DNA of 64,000 bases from Denitratisoma oestradiolicum (GCF_902813185.1 NZ_LR778301.1:744001-808000); one strand, 5' to 3'. Positions 52,033 through 62,380 are shown, counted from the first letter of the stretch. Program-made: numbers and translations. The notes: generated by a model not told the origin, from the sequence alone.

Positions 52033-53976
52033 TCAGGTGGGCCTGGCGGTGATGGGCGGCAGGCTGAGAGTCACCGTGGTGCCCTGGCCCGGGGCCGAAT
52101 GCACTTGGCAGGTGCCACCGATGCGCTGGGCACGTTCCTGCATGATTTTCAGGCCCACATGCTGATGTTCCGTCAAGGTGTCGGTCTCGCCTTCCGGCGA
52201 GAAGCCTTGGCCATCATCCTGAATGATGACGGTGAGTTTTTCCGGCTGACGTTCCAGGCGGACCCACAGTTTTTTCGCGCCCGAATGCTTGCGGGCATTG
52301 GACAGGGCTTCCTGGATGATGTGCAGGGCCTGGGACTCCTCGTCGTGGGGCAGGGACAGGCCCTTGCCGCTGATCACCAGGCTGGTGGCGATACCGCTCT
52401 GGGCCTCCAGTTTCTTCAGGGCCTTGGTGATGGCACTTTCCAGGCCCTCGTGCTCCACACGAGTGCGAAAATGCACCAGCAGTTCCCGTACATCGTCGTA
52501 ACTCTCCTGTACGCCTTCACGAATCCGTTCCAGGGCTTCCTGGGCTTCTTCCTGCTTGCCCTGCCGTAAGGACTCGTCCATCAACTGGATCTGGATATTG
52601 AGGAAAGCCAGGCCCTGAGCAATGGAATCATGCAGTTCCTGGGCCAACAGGTTGCGCTCCCCGGCCACTGCCAGTTCCTTTTCACTGGCCTGGAGACGCT
52701 GGTTCTCCACGGCCACGGCCAGGTTCTGGCCCAGGGTTTCGAGCAGATGGCGCTCGGAGGGCGCCAAGGACCGAAGGGTGCGGAACATCAGGGTATAGAC
52801 GCCGATGACCCGTCGGTCGTAGACGATGGAAAAGGCCGCCACTGTCTGAATGCCTTCCTGCTTGCAATTGGTCAGGGGCTGCCTGGCGGACGCCTCGCCG
52901 ATGGTCGCCTCGATACTGCCGTCGATGGTGACGGCTTCCCCGCAGATGCATTCGCCGCATTGCAAAGTAGCCTCCTGCTGGATGAATTCGCTGGAGACTC
53001 CCTCATGGGCGAGGAGGTAGAGCTCCTGGTCCTTCTCGGCATAGAGCCTGAGGGTGCCGCCATCGGCGGCGATGGCCCGCATGGTTCGATGCAGGAAACC
53101 GTTGCAGAGAGCCTCGGTGGACATGGGCTCATTGAGGAAAGCCGTGATCTCGTAGAGGGTCGATAGCTCCTGGTTCTTTTCCGCCAGACTCTGGGTCTTG
53201 CTTTCAACCCGCTCTTCCAGTGTCTGATAGAGATCCTGCAAGTGATTAGCCATCAGATTGAAGCCCTCGGCCAGTTGCCCGAACTCATCATTGGAGTTTA
53301 CCTGGAGACGAACGGAAAAATCCTCGGCCGTCATGCGTCGGATGCCTTCCTGGAGCTCCCGCATCGGCCTGACGATGAGCGTAAAGGAATAGGCGATCAA
53401 TATACAGGTACCAACGATGGCCAGCAGCACCAGCATGATCTGATAAGCCCGCAGCAGGTTGGTGCTGTCGGAATAATTGCGCTCCATCAGATCGATAAGC
53501 TGGTTGATTTCCCTGATGAAAGATTCGGCCCGCAGGGCATATTCCTGGACGATGGCATGGCGCCGGCTGGTGTCCTTGATGGTCAGGAATTCCCTTACCA
53601 GGGGGCGGACCTGGCTGCGCCAACGATCATGGAGGTCTACGGCAGCATGGTGGATGCCCAGTTGTTCGGGCAGGAACATTGGGCGATTCGAATCTCCGGC
53701 CTCCAGGGCTTTTTGCACCCGTTCCAGGCGTTCGATCTCGGTGGCGGCTTCCACCTCGGTGACGGCGGGCAGACGCTGATCGATGGCTGACAGTAGGTAG
53801 GCCAGACGCTGAGTGCGCATGCGCTGGCTGCCCATGTCGTTGATGGCAGCGGCGACACCCTCCAAGCGCCAGGAGACGTGAAGGGTGAGGCCGATTCCCA
53901 CCAGTGCGATCAGGAAAAAAATCCCGAGGATGCCGAAAATCTTGGTCGATAGACTTAATTTATTCGCCATCATCAT
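52033..53976 (-). CDS. narX: Nitrate/nitrite sensor histidine kinase NarX
   Basis: This 647-residue membrane sensor has two membrane segments (about residues 12-32 and 180-202) flanking a periplasmic domain whose first helix carries a P-box-like stretch (NDMGSQRMRTQRLAY, residues 46-60). A HAMP linker follows (about 202-252), then a GAF-like domain with a cysteine cluster (QCGECICG, residues 339-346), and HisKA_3 with the phosphorylated His449 in ELHDSIAQGL. The C-terminal ATPase has GQGFSPEGE. It precedes narL and would phosphorylate it in response to nitrate or nitrite. Confidence 0.93.
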   Translation of the reverse strand: MMMANKLSLSTKIFGILGIFFLIALVGIGLTLHVSWRLEGVAAAINDMGSQRMRTQRLAYLLSAIDQRLPAVTEVEAATEIERLERVQKALEAGDSNRPMFLPEQLGIHHAAVDLHDRWRSQVRPLVREFLTIKDTSRRHAIVQEYALRAESFIREINQLIDLMERNYSDSTNLLRAYQIMLVLLAIVGTCILIAYSFTLIVRPMRELQEGIRRMTAEDFSVRLQVNSNDEFGQLAEGFNLMANHLQDLYQTLEERVESKTQSLAEKNQELSTLYEITAFLNEPMSTEALCNGFLHRTMRAIAADGGTLRLYAEKDQELYLLAHEGVSSEFIQQEATLQCGECICGEAVTIDGSIEATIGEASARQPLTNCKQEGIQTVAAFSIVYDRRVIGVYTLMFRTLRSLAPSERHLLETLGQNLAVAVENQRLQASEKELAVAGERNLLAQELHDSIAQGLAFLNIQIQLMDESLRQGKQEEAQEALERIREGVQESYDDVRELLVHFRTRVEHEGLESAITKALKKLEAQSGIATSLVISGKGLSLPHDEESQALHIIQEALSNARKHSGAKKLWVRLERQPEKLTVIIQDDGQGFSPEGETDTLTEHQHVGLKIMQERAQRIGGTCQVHSAPGQGTTVTLSLPPITARPT

Positions 53977-54025
53977 ATTCAGTCCCGGGATGAGGCCACG
54001 CCTTCCGGGTGTGGCCCCGGAGAGG

Positions 54026-54715
54026 TTAGAGACTGCGCTTGGTACGGACGATCTGGTAGGCGCGGCCCAGGTAATTAAAGGGCGCGGTCCAGATGTGCAC
54101 CAGGCGGGAGACCGGGAAAATCAGGAACACGGTCATGCCGAACACCAAGTGTATCCGATACACCGTATCCACCGATTCCAGCAATTCCGGCTGGGCATTC
54201 AGGGTCAGTACGCTCTGCACCCAGGCGGTCAGCAGCAGCATCATGGCGGGGTCGCCGTGATTGGCATGGCCGATGGAGGTGGGAATGGTAGACAGACCCA
54301 GCAGCAGCGTTGCCAGCAGCCAGAACAGCACAAAGATGTCCATGAAGCGGGAGGCGGCGCGGACCCGGCGGTTGAACAGGCGACGCAGGGCCAGAATGCC
54401 GCCGCCGATCAGACACATCAGGCCGAATACCGACCCGGCAACGATGGCGATCCACTGGTGCTGGAGATCGCTGACGCCGAGGCCCGACCACAGGGCGTGG
54501 GGCAGAACCATGCCGGCGAAGTGGCCGAGGAAGATGGACAGGATGCCGATGTGGAACAGGTTGTTGGCCAGCAATGTATAGGCCTTGGACAGCAGCATCG
54601 AGGAGTCCGTCTTCCAGGTGTACTGCTCATGGTCGTAGCGGATCCAGCTGCCCACCAGGAATACGGTCAGCACGATGTAGGGATAGATGCCGAAGAAAAA
54701 CTTGTGCAGGTTCAT
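54026..54715 (-). CDS. narI: Respiratory nitrate reductase gamma subunit (cytochrome b)
   Basis: This 229-residue membrane subunit has five hydrophobic segments. Heme b ligands are recognisable in NLFHIGILSIFLGHF (two His in segment two) and in VYRIHLVFGMTVFLIFPVSRLVHIW (two His in segment five). It takes electrons from quinol and passes them to NarH. The N-terminus HKFFFGIYPYIVLTVFLVG matches family members. TTAGGAGAAACC gives the RBS, and the gene follows narJ by 24 bases. Confidence 0.96.
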   Translation of the reverse strand: MNLHKFFFGIYPYIVLTVFLVGSWIRYDHEQYTWKTDSSMLLSKAYTLLANNLFHIGILSIFLGHFAGMVLPHALWSGLGVSDLQHQWIAIVAGSVFGLMCLIGGGILALRRLFNRRVRAASRFMDIFVLFWLLATLLLGLSTIPTSIGHANHGDPAMMLLLTAWVQSVLTLNAQPELLESVDTVYRIHLVFGMTVFLIFPVSRLVHIWTAPFNYLGRAYQIVRTKRSL

Positions 54716-54739
54716 GATTGGTTTCTCCTAACCAGGGTC

Positions 54740-55294
54740 TCAGGCGGCAAGCCGAGCCAGGGATCCGTGTTTCTCGACGATCCGGATCAGGGATGCGTAG
54801 GGACTCGCGGCTTGTTCAAGATTGGTGGCCAGCACCCCGAGCACCTTGCCCATGTCGGCCAGGAACACCCGGCCTTCTTCCTCCTCCAGGCCGGAGACGA
54901 ACTCCAGGATCAGGGGCAGAAAGTCCGGTAGTTCCTTGGGGTCGTGGGCAAGGCCGTAGCTGCGGTAGATTTCGCCCAGATCGATCAGCGCCGGTCCCCG
55001 GGTCTTTTCCTCCCCGAAGATGTGGTGAGTCAGATGCAGGCTGTGCTCCGGCGTCATGTCGAAGGTCTGGACATAGTCGGCGCGCAACTGGGTGGGCTCG
55101 GAAACCAGCAGGTGGTTGATGAAGTTCGCCACCGTTTTTGTTTCCTCGTCACTCAGCCGATTGCCGCTGTCCAGTCGTGCTACCAGGGTACGGGCCAAGC
55201 CCGAGCCTTCCGCCCAGACTGCCTGTTCCAGGGCGGCGAGATCCGCGTCGGCCGGATAGTTGAGCAACAGGGAAATCAGTTTGAAGATTTGCAT
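54740..55294 (-). CDS. narJ: Nitrate reductase molybdenum cofactor assembly chaperone
   Basis: This 184-residue all-helical chaperone of the TorD/NarJ family starts at the ATG at 55294 (MQIFKLISLLLNYPADADL), preceded by AAGGAGAGCACC; a longer frame upstream overlaps narH in another frame and is not used. The family signature FDMTPEHSLHLTHHIFGE is clear near residues 72-89. NarJ binds the NarG N-terminus and is needed to insert the molybdenum cofactor and to attach NarGH to NarI. It is not part of the mature enzyme. Confidence 0.95.
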   Translation of the reverse strand: MQIFKLISLLLNYPADADLAALEQAVWAEGSGLARTLVARLDSGNRLSDEETKTVANFINHLLVSEPTQLRADYVQTFDMTPEHSLHLTHHIFGEEKTRGPALIDLGEIYRSYGLAHDPKELPDFLPLILEFVSGLEEEEGRVFLADMGKVLGVLATNLEQAASPYASLIRIVEKHGSLARLAA

Positions 55295-55304
55295 GGTGCT
55301 CTCC

Positions 55305-56855
55305 TTAGTCGCGGGGATCTGCCAGGGGCGCCGGCTCACGGGATTCCACGGTGTCCTTGCGGCGCTCCGGGAACAGGGAATTGGGCGAGACCCCGGCGGA
55401 GGAATCATTGCCGAAGGTGAAGCCGTTCTGGCCCTGGAAGCCGTAGTAATCGTCAAGCCGAATCTCCTCGTGGGAGGTGGGGATGACGAAGCGGTCCTCG
55501 TAGTTGGCAATGGCCAGGTAGCGGTACATTTCCTTGGCCATGTCCTCGCTCATGCCCACGGTCTCCAGGGCCCGGGTATCGGCCTTGCCTTCCACATGGA
55601 TCGAGCGTTGGTAGGAACGCATCGCAATCAGCCGGCTGAGGGCATCGACAATGGGCTGCTCCTTGCCGGCAGTCAGCAGGTTGGCCAGATACTGCACCGG
55701 CAGGCGCATGGCCGATGCCTTGGGAATCACGCCATCGGCTTCGGTGGGCAGATTCTTCTGGTCGATCTGGGACTGCACCGGCGACAGGGGCGGCACATAC
55801 CAGATCATCGGCAGGGTGCGGAACTCCGGATGTAGCGGGAAGGCGATCTTCCATTGCACCGCCATCTTGTAGATGGGCGACTTCTGGGCAGCAATGATCC
55901 AGTCCTCGCTGATGCCGTCCTTCTTGGCTTGCTCGATGATGGCCGGGTCGTAGGGGTCCACGAACAGGTCCAGGTGGGCCTGGTAGAGATCCTGGGAGCT
56001 GTCCTCGCTGGCGGCATCCAGCAGCTTGTCGGCATCGTAGAGAATGATGCCGTTGTAGCGGATGCGGCCCACGCAGGACTCGGAGCACACGGTCGGCAGG
56101 CCGGACTCCACCCGGGGATAGCAGCCGATGCACTTCTCCGCCTTGGAGGATTCCCAGTTGAAGAAGACCTTCTTGTAGGGGCAGCCCGAGATGCACATGC
56201 GCCAGCCCCGGCAGCGGTCCTGGTCGGCCAGCACGATCCCGTCTTCCTCGCGCTTGTACATGGCGCCGGAGGGGCAGGAGGCGACGCAGGCCGGGTTGAT
56301 GCAGTGGTTGCAGATTCGCGGCAGGTACATGTGGAAGGTGTTCTCGAACTGCTTGTACATCTCCTTCTGCATGTCCTTGAAGTTCGCGTCCCGGGAACGG
56401 GAGGCGAATTCACCGGCCAGATCGTCTTCCCAGTTGGGACCCCAGGTGACCTTGTCCATCTGTTCACCGGTGATCTGGGAAACCGGACGGGCCGTGGGGG
56501 TCGCCTCCGACAGGGGGGCATTCTGCAAGCGGGCGTAGTTGTAGCTGAAAGGCTCGTAGTAGTCGTCGATCTGGGGCAGGTTGGGGTTGGCGAAGATCTG
56601 GATCATCTTCTTCACCCGCCCGCCGGCCTTGAGCTCCAGTTTGCCGTTGATCTTTTCCCAACCACCCTTCCACTTCTCCTGGTTCTCCCATTCCTTGGGA
56701 TAACCGATGCCGGGCTTGGATTCGACGTTGTTGAACCAGGCGTACTCCACCCCCTTGCGGTTGGTCCAGACGTTCTTGCACGTCACGGAACAGGTGTGGC
56801 AGCCGATGCACTTGTCGAGGTTGAACACCATTGCAAATTGTGCGCGGATTTTCAT
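55305..56855 (-). CDS. narH: Respiratory nitrate reductase beta subunit (Fe-S)
   Basis: This 516-residue electron-transfer subunit has cysteine groups KCIGCHTCSVTCKNVW at the N-terminus, then CNHCINPACVASCPSGA, CRGWRMCISGCPYK and EKCIGCYPRVESGLPTVCSESC. Together they bind three [4Fe-4S] clusters and one [3Fe-4S] cluster; Trp in CRGWRMC replaces a cysteine and makes the [3Fe-4S] site, as in E. coli NarH. It passes electrons from NarI heme to NarG on the cytoplasmic side. TAGGAGATTGCT is the RBS, and the gene follows narG by 31 bases. Confidence 0.97.
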   Translation of the reverse strand: MKIRAQFAMVFNLDKCIGCHTCSVTCKNVWTNRKGVEYAWFNNVESKPGIGYPKEWENQEKWKGGWEKINGKLELKAGGRVKKMIQIFANPNLPQIDDYYEPFSYNYARLQNAPLSEATPTARPVSQITGEQMDKVTWGPNWEDDLAGEFASRSRDANFKDMQKEMYKQFENTFHMYLPRICNHCINPACVASCPSGAMYKREEDGIVLADQDRCRGWRMCISGCPYKKVFFNWESSKAEKCIGCYPRVESGLPTVCSESCVGRIRYNGIILYDADKLLDAASEDSSQDLYQAHLDLFVDPYDPAIIEQAKKDGISEDWIIAAQKSPIYKMAVQWKIAFPLHPEFRTLPMIWYVPPLSPVQSQIDQKNLPTEADGVIPKASAMRLPVQYLANLLTAGKEQPIVDALSRLIAMRSYQRSIHVEGKADTRALETVGMSEDMAKEMYRYLAIANYEDRFVIPTSHEEIRLDDYYGFQGQNGFTFGNDSSAGVSPNSLFPERRKDTVESREPAPLADPRD

Positions 56856-56886
56856 AGCAATCTCCTAAATATCCTTATCGACCTGA

Positions 56887-59800
56887 TCAGCGCTTGCCGA
56901 TGCCCGGGGGGTTCTGGGCGGCTTCACGCTCGGGCGTCAGCGGACGTTCCAGCCAGTCGATGTCCTGGTCCTCGATCTTGTGGATGACCACCACCTCATC
57001 CCGGTTGCAACCCACGGTCCCGTAGTAATTGAACGCATAGGAAAGCTGGGCGTAGCCACCGACCATGTTGGTGGGCTTGACCACCACCCGGGTCAGGGAG
57101 TTGAGGATGCCGCCGCGCTTGCCGGTGGAGTTGGAGCCGGGCATGTTCACGTTCTTTTCCTGGGCGTGGTACATGATCGCCATGCCCCGGGGTACCCGCT
57201 GGGAGACCACGGCACGGACCACGGTGGCGCCATTGGCGTTGATCACCTCGACCCAGTCGTTGTCGCGGATGCCGATACCCGCAGCCTCTTCTTCCGACAG
57301 CCAGACATAGGGGCCGCCCCGGAACAGGTTGAGCATGCGCAGGTTGTCCTGGTAGGAGGAGTGGATGCCCCACTTGGAGTGGGGGGTGATCCAGCTCAGC
57401 ACCAGATGGGGCTTCTTCTTCACGTTGGCGGGCACGATCTCGTGGGCATTCATATCCACCGGCGGCTTGAAGGTGCAGAAACCCTCGCCGAAGTCCAGGA
57501 ACCACTCGTGATCCTGGTAGAAGTGAGCCCGGCCGGTCAGGGTCCGGAACGGGATGTGCTCATGGATGTTGGTGTAACCGGCGGTGTAGGACACTTTCTC
57601 CGATTCGATGCCGGACCAGGTGGGCGCGGTGATGATCTTGCGCGGTTGGGCGACGATATCGCGGAAGGTGATCTTGTCCTCGTGACGGCCGGCGTAGAGA
57701 TGGTGATGGTCGATGCCGGTCTTCTTGGACAGGGCGCTCCAGGACTTGTGGGCCACCTCGCCGTTGGTTTCCGGCGCCATGCGCATGATGGCGTCGCAGA
57801 CGTAGATGTCTTCCTCCAGGGAGGGCATACCCTTGGAGACGCCTTCATCCTTGACCGTGTAGTTGCACTTCTTCAACTCTTCGTACTCGGCCTCGGTGTT
57901 CCAGTCGATGCCCTTGACGTTGTTGCCCAGCTTCACCATCAGGGGGCCGAGAGCGATGTACTTGTTGTAGGTGCTGCCGTAGTCCCGCTCGATCACCTTG
58001 AGGATGGGCATGGTCTTGCCAGGGATGGGCTCGCACTCGCCCAGCTTCCAGTCCTTGACCTCGCCGAAGGGCTGGGCCAGTTCCATGGCGGAGTCGTGCT
58101 GCATGGGCAGGGCGACCAGATCCTTCCTGACGCCCAGGTGCTTGGCGGCCAGGCCGGAGAAGGTCTTGGCCAGGGTCTTGAAGATCTGCCAGTCGGACTT
58201 GGATTCCCAGCCCGGGGTGACCGCTTCGCCCAGGGGATGGATGAAGGGGTGCATGTCCGTGGTGTTGAGGTCGTTCTTCTCGTACCAGGTGGCCGTGGGC
58301 AGGATGATGTCCGAATAGGCGCCGGTGGAGTTGAGGCGGAAGTTGATATCCACCATCAGGTCCAGCTTGCCCGTCGGGCCTTCCTCATGCCATTTCACTT
58401 CCTTGCACTGGTTGCCGGCGCCGCCTTCCTGCATCACGCCGTTCTGGGCCCCCAGCAGGTGCTTGAGGAAGTACTCGTGGCCCTTGGCCGAGGTGCCGAT
58501 CAGGTTGGCGCGCCAGACGAAGAGGTTGCGGGGCCAGTTCACCGGGTTGTCCGGGTCGGCGTAAGCCACGTCCAGATCACCGGACTTCAACTGATCCACC
58601 ACGTACTTGGCCACGCCGGCCTCGTCTGTGGCGCCAGACTTCTCTGCGGAGGCTACCAGTTCCAGGGGGTTGCGGTTGAAGTGGGGGGCCGAGGGCAGCC
58701 AGCCCATGCGGGTGGCCTTGACGTTGTAGTCGGCCAGGGTCAGGCCCTTGTTGCGGTTCTTGCCGGCGGGGGAAAGCAGGCCATCGGCGATCAGGGTCTC
58801 GTAACGCCACTGGTCGGTGTGGAAATACCAGTAGGACGTGGAGTTCTGGTGCCGGGGCGGACGCTGCCAGTCCAGGGCGAAGGCGATGGGCGCCCAGCCG
58901 GCCTGGGGCCGCAGTTTTTCCTGACCCACGTAATGAGCCCAGCCGCCGCCGGACTGACCCACGCAGCCGCACATGTGCAGCAGGTTCATGATGGCCCGGT
59001 AGGCCAGGTCGTTGTGGTACCAGTGGTTGATGGCGGCGCCCATGATGACCATGGACTTGCCCTTGGTCTTCGATGCGTTGTCGGCGAACTCGCGGCCGGT
59101 GCGCTCCAGATCGGCAGCCTTGACGCCGGTGACCTTGGCGGCCCAGGCCGGGGTGTAGGCCACGTTGGCGTCGTCGTAGGTGGAGGCTACATTGCCGCCG
59201 CCCAGGCCCCGGTCGATGCCGTAGTTGGCGACTTGCAGGTCGAATACACTGGCGACGAGAACTTCCTCGCCAGAGGCCAGCTTCAGCTTGCGTGCCGGCA
59301 CGTTGCGGTAGAGCAGTTCCTTCTCGCCCGGGGTGAAGTGGGGGAATCCCACCGACACCACGTCGTCCCGGGAGTCGATGCAGGAGAGTTCGGCCTCAAT
59401 GCCGGTCTGGTCGATACCCGCCTTTTCCAGCAGGTTCCATTTGCCCTCTTCACCCCAGCGGAAGCCGATGGAACCGTTGGGCGCCACGTAGCTCTTGCTC
59501 TTGGCGTCATAGACCACGGTCTTCCACTCGGGATTGTTGGTCTGGCCCATGGCGCCGTCGAAGTCCGAGGCCCGCAGGTTGCGGTCTGTGACATAGCCCT
59601 CGCCGAACTTGCGCAACATCACCTGCATCGGCAGGTCGGTGTACTTGCGGGCGTATTCCTGGAAGTAGGGGTCCTGCTTCTCGATATAGAACTCCTTCAG
59701 GGCCACATGGGCCATGGCCAGGAAGGCGGCGGAGTCGGTGCCCTGCTTGACCGGCATCCAGAGGTCGGCGAACTTCACGTATTCCGCATAGTCCGGGGCC

Positions 59801-60642
59801 ATGGAGACGACCTTGGTGCCCTTGTAGCGCACCTCGGTGGCGAAGTGGGCGTCGGGGGTCCGGGTCATCGGCAGGTTGGCGCCGGTGATGATCAGGTAGG
59901 TGGAGTTGTACCAGTCGGCGGCCTCGGGCACGTCGGTCTGCTCGCCCCAGGTCTGGGGAGAGGCGGCGGGCAGATCGCAGTACCAGTCATAAAAAGAGCC
60001 GCAGGCGCCACCAATCAGGGACAGGTAGCGGGATCCCGCGGCGTAGGAAATCATGGACATGGCGGGGATCGGCGAAAAACCGTAGATCCGGTCCGGGCCC
60101 CACTTCTTGATGGTGTAGACGTTGGCGGCGGCGATGATTTCGTTCACCTCGTCCCAGTCGGTGCGGATGAAACCGCCCAGGCCCCGGACGCGCACGTACT
60201 TGTCACGTTTCTTGGAGTCGGACTGAATGGCTTCCCAGGCTTCCACCGGGTCCTTGCCCGACTTGCGCTCGGCGCGATAGAGGTCCAGCAGCCGGCCCCG
60301 GATCAGGGGGTACTTGATGCGGTGGGGGCTGTAGAGATACCAGGAGAAGGAGGCGCCGCGCTGGCAGCCCCGGGGCTCGTGGTTGGGCAGGTCCTCCCGG
60401 GTGCGCGGGTAGTCGGTCTGCTGCATCTCGAAGGACACCAGGCCGTTCTTGACGAAGATCTTCCAGGAACAGCCACCGGTGCAGTTCACGCCGTGGGTGG
60501 AACGAACCACCTTGTCATGACGCCAGCGGTTGCGGTAGGCATCCTCCCATTTGCGGTCTTCGTTGGTGACGATGCCATGATCGCCGGCAAAGGTATCCTT
60601 GATCTTGTCGAAAAATTTCAGTCGATCGAGTAGGTGACTCAT
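56887..60642 (-). CDS. narG: Respiratory nitrate reductase alpha subunit (molybdoenzyme)
   Basis: This 1251-residue catalytic subunit reduces nitrate to nitrite at a Mo-bis-MGD centre on the cytoplasmic side. The N-terminal FS0 [4Fe-4S] cluster is coordinated by His50, Cys54, Cys58 and Cys93 (STHGVNCTGGCSW and RGCQRG); the His ligand is the mark of the NarG type. The segment ADWYNSTYLIITGANLPMTR is in the Mo active-site region, and the full length matches E. coli NarG. It has no Tat signal, as expected for the membrane-bound cytoplasmic enzyme. ACAGGAGATAAAA provides the RBS. Confidence 0.98.
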   Translation of the reverse strand: MSHLLDRLKFFDKIKDTFAGDHGIVTNEDRKWEDAYRNRWRHDKVVRSTHGVNCTGGCSWKIFVKNGLVSFEMQQTDYPRTREDLPNHEPRGCQRGASFSWYLYSPHRIKYPLIRGRLLDLYRAERKSGKDPVEAWEAIQSDSKKRDKYVRVRGLGGFIRTDWDEVNEIIAAANVYTIKKWGPDRIYGFSPIPAMSMISYAAGSRYLSLIGGACGSFYDWYCDLPAASPQTWGEQTDVPEAADWYNSTYLIITGANLPMTRTPDAHFATEVRYKGTKVVSMAPDYAEYVKFADLWMPVKQGTDSAAFLAMAHVALKEFYIEKQDPYFQEYARKYTDLPMQVMLRKFGEGYVTDRNLRASDFDGAMGQTNNPEWKTVVYDAKSKSYVAPNGSIGFRWGEEGKWNLLEKAGIDQTGIEAELSCIDSRDDVVSVGFPHFTPGEKELLYRNVPARKLKLASGEEVLVASVFDLQVANYGIDRGLGGGNVASTYDDANVAYTPAWAAKVTGVKAADLERTGREFADNASKTKGKSMVIMGAAINHWYHNDLAYRAIMNLLHMCGCVGQSGGGWAHYVGQEKLRPQAGWAPIAFALDWQRPPRHQNSTSYWYFHTDQWRYETLIADGLLSPAGKNRNKGLTLADYNVKATRMGWLPSAPHFNRNPLELVASAEKSGATDEAGVAKYVVDQLKSGDLDVAYADPDNPVNWPRNLFVWRANLIGTSAKGHEYFLKHLLGAQNGVMQEGGAGNQCKEVKWHEEGPTGKLDLMVDINFRLNSTGAYSDIILPTATWYEKNDLNTTDMHPFIHPLGEAVTPGWESKSDWQIFKTLAKTFSGLAAKHLGVRKDLVALPMQHDSAMELAQPFGEVKDWKLGECEPIPGKTMPILKVIERDYGSTYNKYIALGPLMVKLGNNVKGIDWNTEAEYEELKKCNYTVKDEGVSKGMPSLEEDIYVCDAIMRMAPETNGEVAHKSWSALSKKTGIDHHHLYAGRHEDKITFRDIVAQPRKIITAPTWSGIESEKVSYTAGYTNIHEHIPFRTLTGRAHFYQDHEWFLDFGEGFCTFKPPVDMNAHEIVPANVKKKPHLVLSWITPHSKWGIHSSYQDNLRMLNLFRGGPYVWLSEEEAAGIGIRDNDWVEVINANGATVVRAVVSQRVPRGMAIMYHAQEKNVNMPGSNSTGKRGGILNSLTRVVVKPTNMVGGYAQLSYAFNYYGTVGCNRDEVVVIHKIEDQDIDWLERPLTPEREAAQNPPGIGKR

Positions 60643-60696
60643 TTTTATCTCCTGTCAGGGCGGACTTGCGCCCGCCGGATTGATGCTTGATTCGTA

Positions 60697-62349
60697 TCAG
60701 GGGTTTTGGATGTAGGCGTTCTTGCGCAGGTAGAACCACCAGTTGATGACGACGCAGACCGCATAGAAGATCGCGAAGCCATACATGGCGTATTCGGGGG
60801 TGCCGGCCTTGATCTGATCGCCGATCACCACCGGGGCGATGAAGGAACCGTAGGCAGCCACGGCGGAGGTCCAGCCCAGCACCGGGCCGGCCTGGTCGCG
60901 ATCAAAGATCACGCCCACGGAGCGGAAGGTGGAGCCGTTGCCGATGCCGCTGGCGGCGAAGAGGACGATGAACAGCGCCATGAAAAGGAAGAAGTACTGT
61001 TCCGGGGTCTGGGAGTGGTAGGCCTGGAGCATGACGTAGCCGGTGGCTACGGAAGCGATCACCATGGCGATGGAAATCACCTGGGTAACGATGGCGCCGC
61101 CTACCTTGTCCGAAACCCAGCCCCCTACGGGACGGATCAGGGCGCCGACAAAGGGACCGATCCAGGCGTAGGTCAGGGCCGAGGGGGCGCTGGGGTTCTT
61201 CAGGGCATGGCTCCATGCGCCGGTAGCCGGGTCCAGAACGTGCTGGAAGCCGAAGATGACGGTGATCGCCAGGGGCAGCGCCATTGAGAAACCGATGAAG
61301 GAGCCGAAGGTGACCATGTACAACGCCGTCATGGACCAGGTGTGCTTGTTGTTGAATATCTTGAACTGCTTTTCCAGGTTGGCCCGCATGTCACCGAAGG
61401 CCGAGAGCTTCATCACCAGCAGCATGGCGACGATGATCAGGGGCATGGCCAGCCACATGTTCAGGGTCCCCAGGCCGAAGGGCTTGGGCAGGTAGAGGTA
61501 GAGGCCGACAGCGGAAACCACCAGGCCCAGCAGGTAGAGCCAGGTCACCTTGACGAAGGCGCCCAGGGTGGAGCCAATGTTGGGGGAGACGCTCTTCAGG
61601 TTGTTCATGCCGAAGAACCCCAGGAAGGCCAAGGGTACCAGCAGCAGCAGCCAGACGAAGCCGGCGTTCTGGATGAAGGTGGGGGTGCCCGCCGTGATCT
61701 TGCCCAGGATCCAGCCCGAGTCCTTCACCAGGGTCATGGGTTCGCCGCCCATGGTGCCGAAGAGTCCTGCGGTCATCACCAGGGGGATCAGGATTTGCAT
61801 GGTGGTGACGCCGAAATTGCCCAGGCCGGCATTGAGGCCCAGTCCGGTGCCCTGCAGTCGCTTGGGGAAAAAGCTGCTGATGTTGGACATGGAACAGGCG
61901 AAGTTGCCGCCGCCGAAGCCGGAGAGCAGGGCACAGAGCTGGAACACGATCAGGGGCGTGTTCTTGTCCTGGAGCGCCATGCCGGTGAGCACGGCGGGGA
62001 TCATCAGGAAGGCTGTGGTCAGGAACACCGTGTTGCGGCCCCCGGCGATGCGGATCATGAAGGACGACGGGATGCGCAGGGTGGCGCCGGAAAGGCCGGC
62101 GATGGCGGTCAGGGTGAACAGCTGCTTGGGCTCGAAGGGAAAGCCCAGGTTGAGCATCTGCACGGTGATGATGCCCCACATCAGCCAGACAGCGAAGCCG
62201 CAGAGCAGGCTGGGAATGGAAATCCAGAGATTGCGGTTGGCGATGCGCTTGCCGGTGGATTCCCAGAATGTATTGTCTTCCGGGCGCCAGTCGTCGATAT
62301 CAATACTGCTGCCGACGCTGCTGCGGGCGGGTAGGGAGGTGGAGGTCAT
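60697..62349 (-). CDS. narK2: Nitrate/nitrite transporter, NarK2 type
   Basis: This major facilitator protein of about 550 residues starts at the ATG at 62349, preceded by AAAGGA; an upstream in-frame start would run past narK1. It has about 12 to 14 membrane segments. Nitrate-signature regions are GFGGGNFACSMSNISSFFPK and GFGNGSTFRSVGVIF-like (here GIGNGSTFRSVGVIFDRD). In the common two-NarK arrangement this larger member is the nitrate/nitrite antiporter type. It lies between narK1 and narG and is probably cotranscribed with both. Confidence 0.9.
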   Translation of the reverse strand: MTSTSLPARSSVGSSIDIDDWRPEDNTFWESTGKRIANRNLWISIPSLLCGFAVWLMWGIITVQMLNLGFPFEPKQLFTLTAIAGLSGATLRIPSSFMIRIAGGRNTVFLTTAFLMIPAVLTGMALQDKNTPLIVFQLCALLSGFGGGNFACSMSNISSFFPKRLQGTGLGLNAGLGNFGVTTMQILIPLVMTAGLFGTMGGEPMTLVKDSGWILGKITAGTPTFIQNAGFVWLLLLVPLAFLGFFGMNNLKSVSPNIGSTLGAFVKVTWLYLLGLVVSAVGLYLYLPKPFGLGTLNMWLAMPLIIVAMLLVMKLSAFGDMRANLEKQFKIFNNKHTWSMTALYMVTFGSFIGFSMALPLAITVIFGFQHVLDPATGAWSHALKNPSAPSALTYAWIGPFVGALIRPVGGWVSDKVGGAIVTQVISIAMVIASVATGYVMLQAYHSQTPEQYFFLFMALFIVLFAASGIGNGSTFRSVGVIFDRDQAGPVLGWTSAVAAYGSFIAPVVIGDQIKAGTPEYAMYGFAIFYAVCVVINWWFYLRKNAYIQNP

Positions 62350-62380
62350 GACCATTCCTTTGTTGAGATGGGCGAGGGAT

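Noticed and set aside
56980..60633. A 1217-codon open frame on the plus strand opposite narG
   Set aside because: It mirrors narG exactly, has no recognisable motif, and such antisense frames arise from the GC-rich third-position bias of a long gene. narG itself is certain.
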